Source: JASSUD01 sp031963405 (GTDB lineage: Bacteria > Pseudomonadota > Gammaproteobacteria > Burkholderiales > Burkholderiaceae). Taken from it: a DNA stretch of 64,000 nucleotides. Below are positions 11,537-22,195 of this stretch, in pieces (the stretch's first letter is position 1; the number at the start of each line of letters is the position of its first letter). The notes under the pieces are model-generated. The model searched no databases. It was given only the letters and a program-made list of their open reading frames with translations, and was not told the origin of the DNA. The translations under genes and the position numbers were made by a program. The DNA is taken from positions 62,001-126,000 of the forward strand of contig JASSUJ010000001.1 in the NCBI GenBank assembly GCA_031963405.1, written 5' to 3'.

Positions 11537-11612
11537 GGGGGCATAGCTCAGCTGGGAGAGCACCTGCTTTGCAAGCAGGGGGTCGTCGGTTCGATCCCGA
11601 CTGTCTCCACCA
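11537..11612 (+). tRNA. tRNA-Ala (UGC)
   Basis: A 76-nt cloverleaf with anticodon TGC (CTTTGCAAG) and encoded CCA. The acceptor stem GGGGGCA/TGTCTCC has two G-U pairs where relatives usually have G-C, a mild sign of relaxed or drifting sequence. Confidence 0.97.
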
Positions 11613-11854
11613 TGTTGGGTGACAGCAGAAAGTGATCAGTGTGAGTGGTGATGGCACGGATTGTTTTCTACTGTTCCTCTTTATGGGGATTGATCTTTAA
11701 AAATTTGGGAAGAAGAAATTCACTTGGGTTGTATGGCTGAAAGGCTGTATGGCTCAGTGAATGGGTGATTGAATCATCAACGTATCGTCGCGAGACAAAA
11801 GGCGCGGTGATACGGCAACACATGCAACATTGTAAGCAGACACCCTAGTTATAG

Positions 11855-14737
<2,883 letters not shown>

Positions 14738-14852
14738 ATAACTAGGTTGTCTGCTCATACAAAGCATGTGATATAAAGATGATGCAATTACCCCTTCTTC
14801 TTCCCAACCCTTTCGTCAAGTCGATCATCGTATCGGCTTGACCACCCTCTAC

Positions 14853-14966
14853 GCTTGATGACCACAGCGAGTCGGAACCACCCCTTCCCATCCCGAACAG
14901 GACCGTGAAACGACTCCACGCCAATGATAGTGCGGATACCCGTGTGAAAGTAGGTAATCGTCAAGC
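14853..14966 (+). rRNA. rrf: 5S ribosomal RNA
   Basis: About 114 nt. It carries the conserved betaproteobacterial 5S core CCCATCCCGAACAGGACCGT and closing stem GCTTGAT/GTCAAGC. It follows 23S in the usual order. Confidence 0.93.
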
Positions 14967-14975
14967 ACCCATGCC

Positions 14976-15016
14976 AACACCCCCGTTAGCCCAATCGGTT
15001 AACGGGGGTGTTTTTA
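14976..15016 (+). terminator. Rho-independent terminator of the rRNA operon
   Basis: A 13-bp perfect stem (AACACCCCCGTTA at 14976-14988 with its complement at 15000-15012) around an 11-nt loop, running into TTTTTATT. It lies 10 bp after 5S. Confidence 0.93.
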
Positions 15017-16002
15017 TTGGTCCCTGCTATTCTCTCGCCGTTATCTTCCCCTCGCTCGCCGTCTGTGGCGGTAGGCTAAGGCCGCTGGCCGCCAGCCCCG
15101 GGTTCGCCCCTTACCCGAGGCGGAGGCCGTTGCCTTCCCCTCTCTGCGCGCCCTTAGTCGTGTCCCCGCCTCCCGCTTTCCCTTCCCGATAAGGATGAGC
15201 ACCCCCGCCTGCCGTCTCGATTAGGGCCCGCTGATAAAGGCGGAGCCTAACCTTAGGCTTTGTCTGTATCGGCATTTTTTCCTCTAATTCAGATAGATTC
15301 TTCTTGGCATTGATAGCAGTTTCTCATCTAAAAAATCATAGCTCTATACCGCTAGCTAGTTGGCTTTAAATAAATCATTTTGCCGACATGGAGTTATATT
15401 GTTAAACCGGTCACTAAATTATCAGTAGAGCAGGGTACTCAAATTGGCTAAATTAGCTATGTGCATCGACGCATTTATATTCGTTTTTCAAGCAGTGTCC
15501 ATATTGCTTTACACCGCTTAAATCTCGAGAAGCAGTTCTTATTCACGATGTATTTCTTGAAATATCTGAAGTATCTTTCGATAGCCAAATTCTTCGTAAA
15601 TAAGAATTACAAAATTATTCAGGTTCGGTTATTTAAATGCTGGAAATAAAACGTTTTTTGACATGAGTTAACTAACTCTAATCAAAAAATAATGATTGAT
15701 CGTGAGCGCGGTATATTTTTTATATAGTCTGGCAGAGATGGTATTAATGAAATAAGTTTTACTGAGAAATATGGAAGATGGCTGAAATAGATGAAGAGCA
15801 GTAATGCAAACATCATCTATTTGTATATTTTGATTTAGCCCAAAAAATATAGGGTGAAGGAAAGCAATTTTCGCGAAGCGTGAAAGGAGTTCTTTTAGGC
15901 TTAATTTGAAGAGGTGCTTAATGTGTCTCCCTTCTTATAAACTTCGCAAGCCGCTTTTGACGAACAAGTTAGGATAACTTTTTGTCAATTACTAAGCATA
16001 TC
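15017..16002. other. Non-coding stretch between the rRNA operon and dnaQ
   Basis: 986 bp without a gene I can support. The first 180 bp are GC- and pyrimidine-rich (15050-15190); the rest is AT-rich and looks like decayed sequence. A 62-codon plus-strand frame at 15461-15649 has biased, low-complexity content and no family features. CCCGCCTCCC at 15165-15174 is the reverse complement of GGGAGGCGGG at 9384-9393, so the rRNA operon is bracketed by short inverted G/C-run tracts. Confidence 0.4.
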
Positions 16003-16698
16003 TTATTTCCATATGCAATCTTTTGCAGATGAGGTAGAAAGCTCTTCTAAAATTTTTGCATGCACCGCTTCTTCTTCAGAGCTAGCTAAATGAATTGGAA
16101 GAGAAGTGGGTAGAGGAGCAATAATTGTTTCGGCATCTATAGAAATTGATACAACCTCTTCATCAGCAATAGCCAGCTGTGTTTGTCCACGTGTGAGCGC
16201 TAAATAAACCTGAGCGAGTAATTCAGCATCTAAGAGCGCGCCATGCAGTGTTCGATGTGCGCGACGAATACTGAAGCGATCGCAGAGCGAATCCAATGAA
16301 TGCCGCTTCCCCGGGAAGAGAAGTTTTGATTGCGCGAGTGTATCAATGACTGAGTTGCAATAGCTCGTAAAGGGAGAACGTCCTAGTCGTGCTAACTCTG
16401 CGTTAAGAAACCCTACATCGAACGGTGCATTATGAATAATAACTTCAGCGTCCTTTAAGAAATCGCAAAATTGCTCTGCAATCTCGGCAAACTTTGGTTT
16501 ATCCCTCAAAAATTCGGTGGTAAGGCCATGCACAGCTAGCGCGCCTGGGTCACTGTCCCTCTCTGGATTGAGATAAAAGTGCAGCGTATTGCCAGTTAAC
16601 CGACGCTGATATAGTTCAACGCAGCCAATTTCAATGACGCGATCACCTCTGGATGGGCTTAATCCGGTGGTTTCGGTATCGATAACGAGTTGGCGCAT
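16003..16698 (-). CDS. dnaQ: DNA polymerase III epsilon subunit (3'-5' proofreading exonuclease)
   Basis: Proofreading subunit of the replicative polymerase (231 aa), DEDDh exonuclease family. ExoI holds Asp7 and Glu9 (VIDTETTGLSP), ExoII is HNAPFDVGFLNAEL, and ExoIII carries the His and Asp of HGALLDAELLAQVYLAL. The C-terminal tail beyond about residue 180 is the alpha-subunit tether region. It is followed by rnhA and a methyltransferase on the same strand, with an 8-bp gap to rnhA, so the three are probably one operon transcribed leftward. Confidence 0.95.
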   Translation of the reverse strand: MRQLVIDTETTGLSPSRGDRVIEIGCVELYQRRLTGNTLHFYLNPERDSDPGALAVHGLTTEFLRDKPKFAEIAEQFCDFLKDAEVIIHNAPFDVGFLNAELARLGRSPFTSYCNSVIDTLAQSKLLFPGKRHSLDSLCDRFSIRRAHRTLHGALLDAELLAQVYLALTRGQTQLAIADEEVVSISIDAETIIAPLPTSLPIHLASSEEEAVHAKILEELSTSSAKDCIWK

Positions 16699-16706
16699 GT
16701 CTCTCC

Positions 16707-17153
16707 TTAATAATTCTTCACAGTTGTGATGCCGCGATTGGCGAGTACATCAGCACGCTCATTTTCTGGATGGCCATTATGGCCTCTAACCCATTGCCAC
16801 TTTACTTTGTAACGATTGGCCAATGCGTCCAGACGCTTCCATAAATCTACATTTTTTACAGGCGTTTTTGTGCTCGTCTGCCAATTTCTCTTCTTCCAAT
16901 TGTGAATCCATTCACTCATGCCTTTTTGCACATACTGAGAATCAGTATAAACGGTCGCTTCACATAGCTGCTCTAGGGCTTCAAGGCCAGCGATAACAGC
17001 CATTAACTCCATACGGTTATTAGTGGTTTGGGGTTCTCCCCCAAATAATTCTTTTTCATGCGTTGGATAACGCAGTATCACACCCCACCCCCCGGGGCCT
17101 GGGTTGCCCTTACAGGCGCCATCGGTATAAATTTCAACGAGATCTACAGTCAT
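16707..17153 (-). CDS. rnhA: Ribonuclease HI
   Basis: Degrades RNA in RNA-DNA hybrids (R-loops, primers). The 148-aa length is normal. The catalytic DEDD set is visible: Asp11 in EIYTDGACKGNPGPGG, Glu49 in NNRMELMAV, Asp71 in VYTDSQYV and a C-terminal Asp in NERADVLAN. The basic handle region KKRNWQTSTKTPVKN is present. It sits between dnaQ and a methyltransferase with gaps under 10 bp, an arrangement conserved in Burkholderiales. Confidence 0.97.
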   Translation of the reverse strand: MTVDLVEIYTDGACKGNPGPGGWGVILRYPTHEKELFGGEPQTTNNRMELMAVIAGLEALEQLCEATVYTDSQYVQKGMSEWIHNWKKRNWQTSTKTPVKNVDLWKRLDALANRYKVKWQWVRGHNGHPENERADVLANRGITTVKNY

Positions 17154-17156
17154 TTT

Positions 17157-17966
17157 TTATTCAAAGCTACGTGGTGTAGCGACAGAGGTGAAAGAAGGTA
17201 CAAGCGTTGAGGCCTTAGCACGCTTAGGCGCAATCAAACGCATGCCGCGTACTCGTTTAACGGCCGTAATCATATAAGCTGCGCCTAAAATGGGCCACCA
17301 GCGATCTCCAGCGGCCTCCATAAAATTATATCGGTCGAGCCAAATTTGGCTTCTCAAGGCTGGTCGGTAGCAACCAAAGCGGCCTCTATTCAATTCAAAA
17401 CCAAGTAGTTTAAGCCAATCTTTCAGGCGAGAAAATGCAATTAAATTTTGCACAGCTGGCATAAAAGGTCGCTTAACCATTTGCCCAAGTAATTGTTGTG
17501 CTCCCCACAAACTTAAAGAATTAAAGCCAAGAATAATCAGTCGCCCCTCTGGCAGCAGTACACGCTCTGCCTCTCTCAACAAATAATGTGGATCATGCGT
17601 GAATTCAAGGGTATGGGGTAAAACGAGCAGATCAACACTTTGCGTCTCAAAAGGCAATTCGGGGAAATTGCACCAGATAAGGCGATCTTTTAGCGGTTGA
17701 TCAGCAGTGCTTTGGCTATGCTGAGATGCGCTGAAATTGTAAGTATAGGGTGCGCTGACACTGCTTGCAGCATCTAGTGCCAAGCCGCGATAAGGCATGC
17801 GATTTTCACGCAGCGCGTCGATTTGTGGCAGGCCAAGCTGCAAGGCATGGTAACCAAAAATATCAGGCACGTTTTGATCAAGCTGCGCTTGTTCCCAAGC
17901 AAGCAAATAACGGCCGGGTGGTGACTGAGCCCAGCTAAGCCAGTCTATAATGGGTTTATCAGCCAT
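17157..17966 (-). CDS. Class I SAM-dependent methyltransferase
   Basis: Methyltransf_11-type protein. The acidic motif and post-motif are visible as FETQSVDLLVLPHTLEFTHD and AERVLLPEGRLIILGFNSLS; the substrate is unknown. The frame can extend to a GTG at 17999, which would overlap gloB, whose ATG is at 17993 on the other strand. I prefer ATG 17966 (MADKPIIDWLSWAQSPPGRY) because relatives begin near this WL...GRY motif, but the start is uncertain. It precedes rnhA by 3 bp, so it is probably the first gene of the leftward methyltransferase-rnhA-dnaQ operon. Confidence 0.8.
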   Translation of the reverse strand: MADKPIIDWLSWAQSPPGRYLLAWEQAQLDQNVPDIFGYHALQLGLPQIDALRENRMPYRGLALDAASSVSAPYTYNFSASQHSQSTADQPLKDRLIWCNFPELPFETQSVDLLVLPHTLEFTHDPHYLLREAERVLLPEGRLIILGFNSLSLWGAQQLLGQMVKRPFMPAVQNLIAFSRLKDWLKLLGFELNRGRFGCYRPALRSQIWLDRYNFMEAAGDRWWPILGAAYMITAVKRVRGMRLIAPKRAKASTLVPSFTSVATPRSFE

Positions 17967-17992
17967 ATTTTTTACATACATCCCTATTTGTA

Positions 17993-18814
17993 ATGTCACC
18001 TACAATCAAATACACAGCACTACCCGCGTTGCAAACCAACTATATTTGGATAGTATCGGATGAGCGTAATGCGGTGGCGATCGACCCAGGCGATGCCGCT
18101 CCAGTAAAAGCACTATTGACCGAGTCAGGTCTGCAGCTGAGTGCCATTTTACTCACACATCATCATCACGACCATGTAGGCGGAGTGGCTAATCTTCTGG
18201 GTGAGTATGATGTGCCGGTATATGGCCCGGCATATGAGCTCATCGAATGGATAACACATCCAGTACGAGAGGGCGATATAGTCTGCCCAAATAAATTACC
18301 TATACAGTTCACCGTACTTGACATACCAGGACATACACGTGGCCATATTGCCTTTTTTCAAGATGAAAAAAGAGAGGCAAAAGGAGATAAACAACGGCGA
18401 GAGCCTCCCCCGCCCCATCTATTCTGCGGAGATACCCTGTTTGCAAGTGGATGCGGCCGCCTTTTTGAAGGTACGCCACAACAAATGCTAGCTTCTCTTG
18501 ATAAGCTAGCAGCGCTTCCTGACACAACTTATGTCCATTGTGCACATGAATATACTTTAGCTAACTTGCGCTTTGCGCTTATGTGCGAGCCTAATAACGC
18601 TGAATTATATGCCTGGCAACACAAGGCACAAGCGTTAAGGGATTATAATCAGCCTACAGTGCCAACTACCATTGGGTACGAAAAGCAGGTTAATCCATTT
18701 TTGCGAGTAGATAACTTAGCACTGCAGCAGAGGCTTGCTCATTTACTATCTGTACCTGTCAATGATCGGCTGACTGCCTTCACTGTCATGCGAAAATGGA
18801 AAGACCAATGCTAG
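17993..18814 (+). CDS. gloB: Hydroxyacylglutathione hydrolase (glyoxalase II)
   Basis: Binuclear metal hydrolase of the metallo-beta-lactamase fold (273 aa) that hydrolyses S-lactoylglutathione to lactate in methylglyoxal detoxification. Metal ligands are seen in LTHHHHDHVGG (residues 55-64), the later GHTRGHIAFF, FCGDTLFASGCGR and CAHEYTLANLRFA. The C-terminal substrate domain ends with RLTAFTVMRKWK. A charged insertion of about ten residues (REAKGDKQRREPPPP) sits before the FCGDTL strand. It is divergent from the methyltransferase, with start codons nearly touching, so the two promoters must overlap the opposing 5' ends. Confidence 0.93.
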   Translation: MSPTIKYTALPALQTNYIWIVSDERNAVAIDPGDAAPVKALLTESGLQLSAILLTHHHHDHVGGVANLLGEYDVPVYGPAYELIEWITHPVREGDIVCPNKLPIQFTVLDIPGHTRGHIAFFQDEKREAKGDKQRREPPPPHLFCGDTLFASGCGRLFEGTPQQMLASLDKLAALPDTTYVHCAHEYTLANLRFALMCEPNNAELYAWQHKAQALRDYNQPTVPTTIGYEKQVNPFLRVDNLALQQRLAHLLSVPVNDRLTAFTVMRKWKDQC

Positions 18815-18818
18815 GGGA

Positions 18819-18877
18819 CCTCTGCATGGCCTCGTTGGGTGGCGTTATACCTGCTTGCCCAAGGGGGCATGCAGAGG
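18819..18877. repeat. Short CTCTGCAT-type palindromic element
   Basis: CCTCTGCATG at 18819-18828 is mirrored by CATGCAGAGG at 18868-18877. The interior carries GGCGTTATAC, resembling the interior of longer relatives at 22060, 25583, 44910 and 52754. It starts 5 bp after the gloB stop and could double as its transcript end. Confidence 0.65.
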
Positions 18878-19052
18878 TTCTTTAGGTAATGAGGGCCTCA
18901 CCATTTTTTCGCTAAACTATCTCCATTACGATAAATAGGCTGCTTTTCAGAAATTTATCCTTCACTTTTTTCCTAAAAGGTTGACGGAAAGCCTGAGCTT
19001 CCTTAGTATCTTCGTAATATTTTTATGGTTGTTTGTTGAATCAGGATGTTTC

Positions 19053-20642
19053 ATGCGATTAATCTTTAGTGCGTTCAGTGCTCTGCTAGTTTTATTAGTA
19101 GCAGCCTGCGCCAGTACGTCGCCTGATATGGGGGATGAATCTAAATCCTCCACCGCTTCTACTTTTCCTTTCTCGCGTTCAAGTGCGGCCAAAAGCGCTG
19201 CTGAGAAGCCTATTGTCGATGTTGACCGCGCTTCTGTTAATACCTTAGCAGAAGGTTCTAGCGATCTTTGGCAGCGCATTCGGCAGGGCTTTCAAATGCC
19301 TGATCTCAACAATGATCTCGTGCAAGCGCAGATTGCTTGGTATGCCGCTCGGCCAGAGTATGTGCAGCGCATGGCGGAAAGATCTAAACTTTATCTGCAT
19401 CACATTACCGAAGAGCTAGAAGCGCGGCATATGCCCACTGAGCTTGCGCTACTCCCATTTATCGAGTCCGGCTATAATCCGCAGGCTTTATCAATTGCTA
19501 AAGCCGCTGGCATGTGGCAATTTGTGCCAGGTACTGGGCGTACGTTTAACCTGAAGCAGAATATGTTTCAGGATCAACGTCGTGATGTGTTAGCGTCGAC
19601 CAGCGCCGCGCTTGATTATTTGACAAAGCTATATCAAATGTTTGGCGATTGGTATCTTGCGTTAGCGGCCTATAATTGTGGCGAGGGGCGGGTGCAGCGC
19701 TCAATTGCGCGTAACCGAGCTGCTGGCTTACCCACTGATTATCAAAGCATCAGGCTGCCCAACGAAACGCGTAATTATGTACCGAAGTTGCAAGCAGTAA
19801 AAAATATAGTGGTTAATCCGCAAATGTATAACCTGGCTTTGCCAGCTATTCCTAACCACCCGTATTTTGTGATCGTTACTACCGCGCGCGATATGGATGT
19901 GAGAGTGGCGGCACAGCTTGCTGATTTACCACTCAATGAATTTAAAGCGCTTAATCCTTCGTTTAAAAAGCCAGTGATTTTGGGCGCCACGCACCCACAA
20001 ATTCTGCTGCCATTCGAAAATGCGCAAACCTTTGAAACAAATTTAAAATCGTACTACGGGTCACTGTCGAGCTGGACTACTTATAGAGTCAGAAAAATTA
20101 CGCGTCCTGCTGCACTGGCTGCGAAAATTGGCGTTAACCCAGCCACGCTGATAACGGTGAACAAAATTCCTGCAGGCATGCGACTCAAACCAGGCTCAAC
20201 CTTGTTAGTGCCTAAAGTGGGTAACGATGCTGTGGCTGATATCAGCGCTGCCATTGCAGAAGGGGCCATATTGTCCATTGAGCCGGATGTGGCGCCTACG
20301 CGTAAAATGCTCGTACGCGTACAGCGGCGTGACATGCTGGCGACGGTTGCTAAGCGCTATCGTGTGTCGACGGCACAAATTCGTGTCTGGAATAAGATAA
20401 ACGGTAATCGTTTGGTGCCAGGTCAAGTATTGGTGTTGCATGTCTCTACCAATAGATCACTGGGTCGCCAGCCACTTAGAACAGCAGTCTCCTCATCGGC
20501 ACGTCAGAAAAAAGTGATGATGAAAGCAAACGCATCCACGCGTAAAATTAGTGCTAAACGGATTACCAAAAATCAACGTCCATTAGCTAAGCAGCCCGCT
20601 CCTCGAGCGCGCAGTAAAGCTATTAAACCTACCGCCAAGTAA
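19053..20642 (+). CDS. mltD: Membrane-bound lytic murein transglycosylase D
   Basis: Outer-membrane lipoprotein (529 aa from this start) that cleaves glycan strands of peptidoglycan. The lipoprotein signal MRLIFSAFSALLVLLVAAC fixes the start at ATG 19053, although the frame opens at a TTG at 18981; CAGGA precedes the ATG. The SLT domain (about 100-260) has the catalytic Glu in LLPFIESGYNP and the downstream AAGMWQFVPGTGR and ALAAYNCGEGRV motifs. LysM-type repeats lie around 340-390 and 420-470 (MLATVAKRYRVSTAQIRVWN). The tail is very basic (Lys/Arg-rich, about 480-529). It is the last gene of the dnaQ/gloB neighbourhood, as in Burkholderia. Confidence 0.92.
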   Translation: MRLIFSAFSALLVLLVAACASTSPDMGDESKSSTASTFPFSRSSAAKSAAEKPIVDVDRASVNTLAEGSSDLWQRIRQGFQMPDLNNDLVQAQIAWYAARPEYVQRMAERSKLYLHHITEELEARHMPTELALLPFIESGYNPQALSIAKAAGMWQFVPGTGRTFNLKQNMFQDQRRDVLASTSAALDYLTKLYQMFGDWYLALAAYNCGEGRVQRSIARNRAAGLPTDYQSIRLPNETRNYVPKLQAVKNIVVNPQMYNLALPAIPNHPYFVIVTTARDMDVRVAAQLADLPLNEFKALNPSFKKPVILGATHPQILLPFENAQTFETNLKSYYGSLSSWTTYRVRKITRPAALAAKIGVNPATLITVNKIPAGMRLKPGSTLLVPKVGNDAVADISAAIAEGAILSIEPDVAPTRKMLVRVQRRDMLATVAKRYRVSTAQIRVWNKINGNRLVPGQVLVLHVSTNRSLGRQPLRTAVSSSARQKKVMMKANASTRKISAKRITKNQRPLAKQPAPRARSKAIKPTAK

Positions 20643-20733
20643 AGTCAAACCGACCTCTTTATAATTGCGGCTGATAACAGCGAAGTAATGCTGCCAGTCG
20701 AATGAATTGAGGTGTAACAAGACTTATGGCGTG

Positions 20734-20768
20734 TGTGCAAGCAGCCCTAATGCAGGGCTGCTTGCACA
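20734..20768 (+). promoter_or_regulatory. Strong hairpin in the carA leader
   Basis: A perfect 15-bp stem (TGTGCAAGCAGCCCT at 20734-20748, complement at 20754-20768) with a 5-nt loop, 28 bp before the carA GTG start. No T-run follows, so it is not a classical terminator. It could regulate carA or be the 3' end of an upstream transcript. Confidence 0.6.
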
Positions 20769-20795
20769 AGTCATCTTATCCTTTAGGAGCTATCT

Positions 20796-21944
20796 GTGGT
20801 GCCATCTATTTTGCCGATTTCTCGGCTAGCCTTGCTAGCGCTTGCCGACGGTACGGTTTTTCGTGGCAGTGCAATAGGAGCCGCAGGTTGTACCGTTGGC
20901 GAAGTGGTATTCAATACCGCCCTTACTGGCTATCAAGAAATCCTTACCGATCCAAGTTATGCGCGTCAGATTGTTACCTTAACTTATCCACATATTGGGA
21001 ATGTGGGCATCAACGATGAAGATGCAGAAGCTGCCAAAGTTTATGCAGCAGGGCTCGTTATCCGTGATCTACCCATTATGGCATCGAATTTTCGGCAACA
21101 AACCTCCCTTGCTGACTATTTGAAAAGCACGGGTGTTGTCGCGATTTCTGGCATTGATACGCGCCGTCTGACTCGACTATTGCGCGATAAAGGCGCGCAG
21201 GGCGGGTGTATCCTAACCGATGAAGATAACCCGGCCAAAGCCATAGCATTGGCCCGCTCTTTCCCTGGATTAGCAGGCATGGACTTGGCAAAAGAAGTGT
21301 CGGTGCAGCAGTCTTACGAATGGACGCAAACGGAGTGGCGCCTGGGGGCCGGCTATGGCCAACTAACCCAGCCTACTTATCGTGTGGTTGCGTTCGACTA
21401 TGGACTGAAATTTAATTTGCTACGCATGCTGGCGCAGCGTGGCTGCCATCTTACTGTGCTGCCGGCACAGGCTACAGCTGCTGATGCACTCGCGCTCAAG
21501 CCAGATGGTATCTTCTTATCGAATGGCCCAGGCGACCCGGAACCTTGTGATTATGCGATTCGTACGACACAAGCGTTACTAGATACTGGCTTGCCGACCT
21601 TTGGTATTTGCTTAGGCCATCAAATTATGGGGCTAGCCATTGGTGCCAAGACAGTAAAAATGAAACATGGCCATCATGGCGCCAATCATCCTGTAAAAGA
21701 CCTGGTAGATGGCCGCGTGCTGATCACTTCGCAGAACCATGGCTTTGTGATTGATGCAGATTCATTGCCAAATAATGCAAAAATCACGCATGTTTCGTTG
21801 TTCGATGGCACCTTGCAAGGCTTTGAGCTCACTGATCGGCCTGCCTTTTGTTTTCAAGGGCACCCGGAAGCCTCTCCTGGCCCGCATGATCTTAGCTATT
21901 TATTTGACCGTTTTATACAGCTAATGGCAGAGGCTAAGCGGTAG
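20796..21944 (+). CDS. carA: Carbamoyl-phosphate synthase small subunit
   Basis: Glutamine amidotransferase subunit (382 aa) that supplies ammonia to CarB for carbamoyl phosphate, feeding pyrimidine and arginine synthesis. The N-terminal CPSase_sm domain covers about 1-150 (ALADGTVFRGSAIGA...GEVVFNTALTGYQEI). The C-terminal class I GATase has the catalytic Cys at about 272 (FGICLGHQIMG), with His and Glu in QGHPEASPGPHD. GTG start at 20796 with TTAGGAG ahead of it. carB follows after about 250 bp that contain a repeat element, so the pair may be less tightly coupled than in relatives. Confidence 0.97.
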   Translation: MVPSILPISRLALLALADGTVFRGSAIGAAGCTVGEVVFNTALTGYQEILTDPSYARQIVTLTYPHIGNVGINDEDAEAAKVYAAGLVIRDLPIMASNFRQQTSLADYLKSTGVVAISGIDTRRLTRLLRDKGAQGGCILTDEDNPAKAIALARSFPGLAGMDLAKEVSVQQSYEWTQTEWRLGAGYGQLTQPTYRVVAFDYGLKFNLLRMLAQRGCHLTVLPAQATAADALALKPDGIFLSNGPGDPEPCDYAIRTTQALLDTGLPTFGICLGHQIMGLAIGAKTVKMKHGHHGANHPVKDLVDGRVLITSQNHGFVIDADSLPNNAKITHVSLFDGTLQGFELTDRPAFCFQGHPEASPGPHDLSYLFDRFIQLMAEAKR

Positions 21945-22059
21945 CTTTGCGAAAGGAAACTCAGCACAGCTAATTGCCTCACATTGAGTTGCTAGAGCTT
22001 TACCTAAAGCCGTGTAGGCTTGCGCTGCAAGTCAGTTTTTTTACGCCTAAATGTTTATA

Positions 22060-22158
22060 GGAATCTCTGTATAGCTCCTTAGCAAGGAATGCCTTTGCTG
22101 TTAGTACAATGTGTACGGCAGGAGGTGTAACTCTGCTAGCAGGTTATGCAGAGGTTCC
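22060..22158. repeat. MITE-like element between carA and carB (CTCTGCATAA family)
   Basis: About 99 bp. The left end GGAATCTCTGTATAG and right end (reverse complement GGAACCTCTGCATAAC) are imperfect inverted repeats. The interior has AAGGAATGCC and a TAGTAC...GTGTAC core, shared with the copies at 25583, 44910 and 52754. Confidence 0.7.
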
Positions 22159-22195
22159 ATAGCCTAACTTTGACCCTTGATTCTTAAGTCTCGAT

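Noticed and set aside
15461..15649. 62-codon frame between 5S and dnaQ
   Set aside because: Low-complexity Phe/Lys/Tyr-rich peptide in AT-rich DNA, no convincing start context or relatives.
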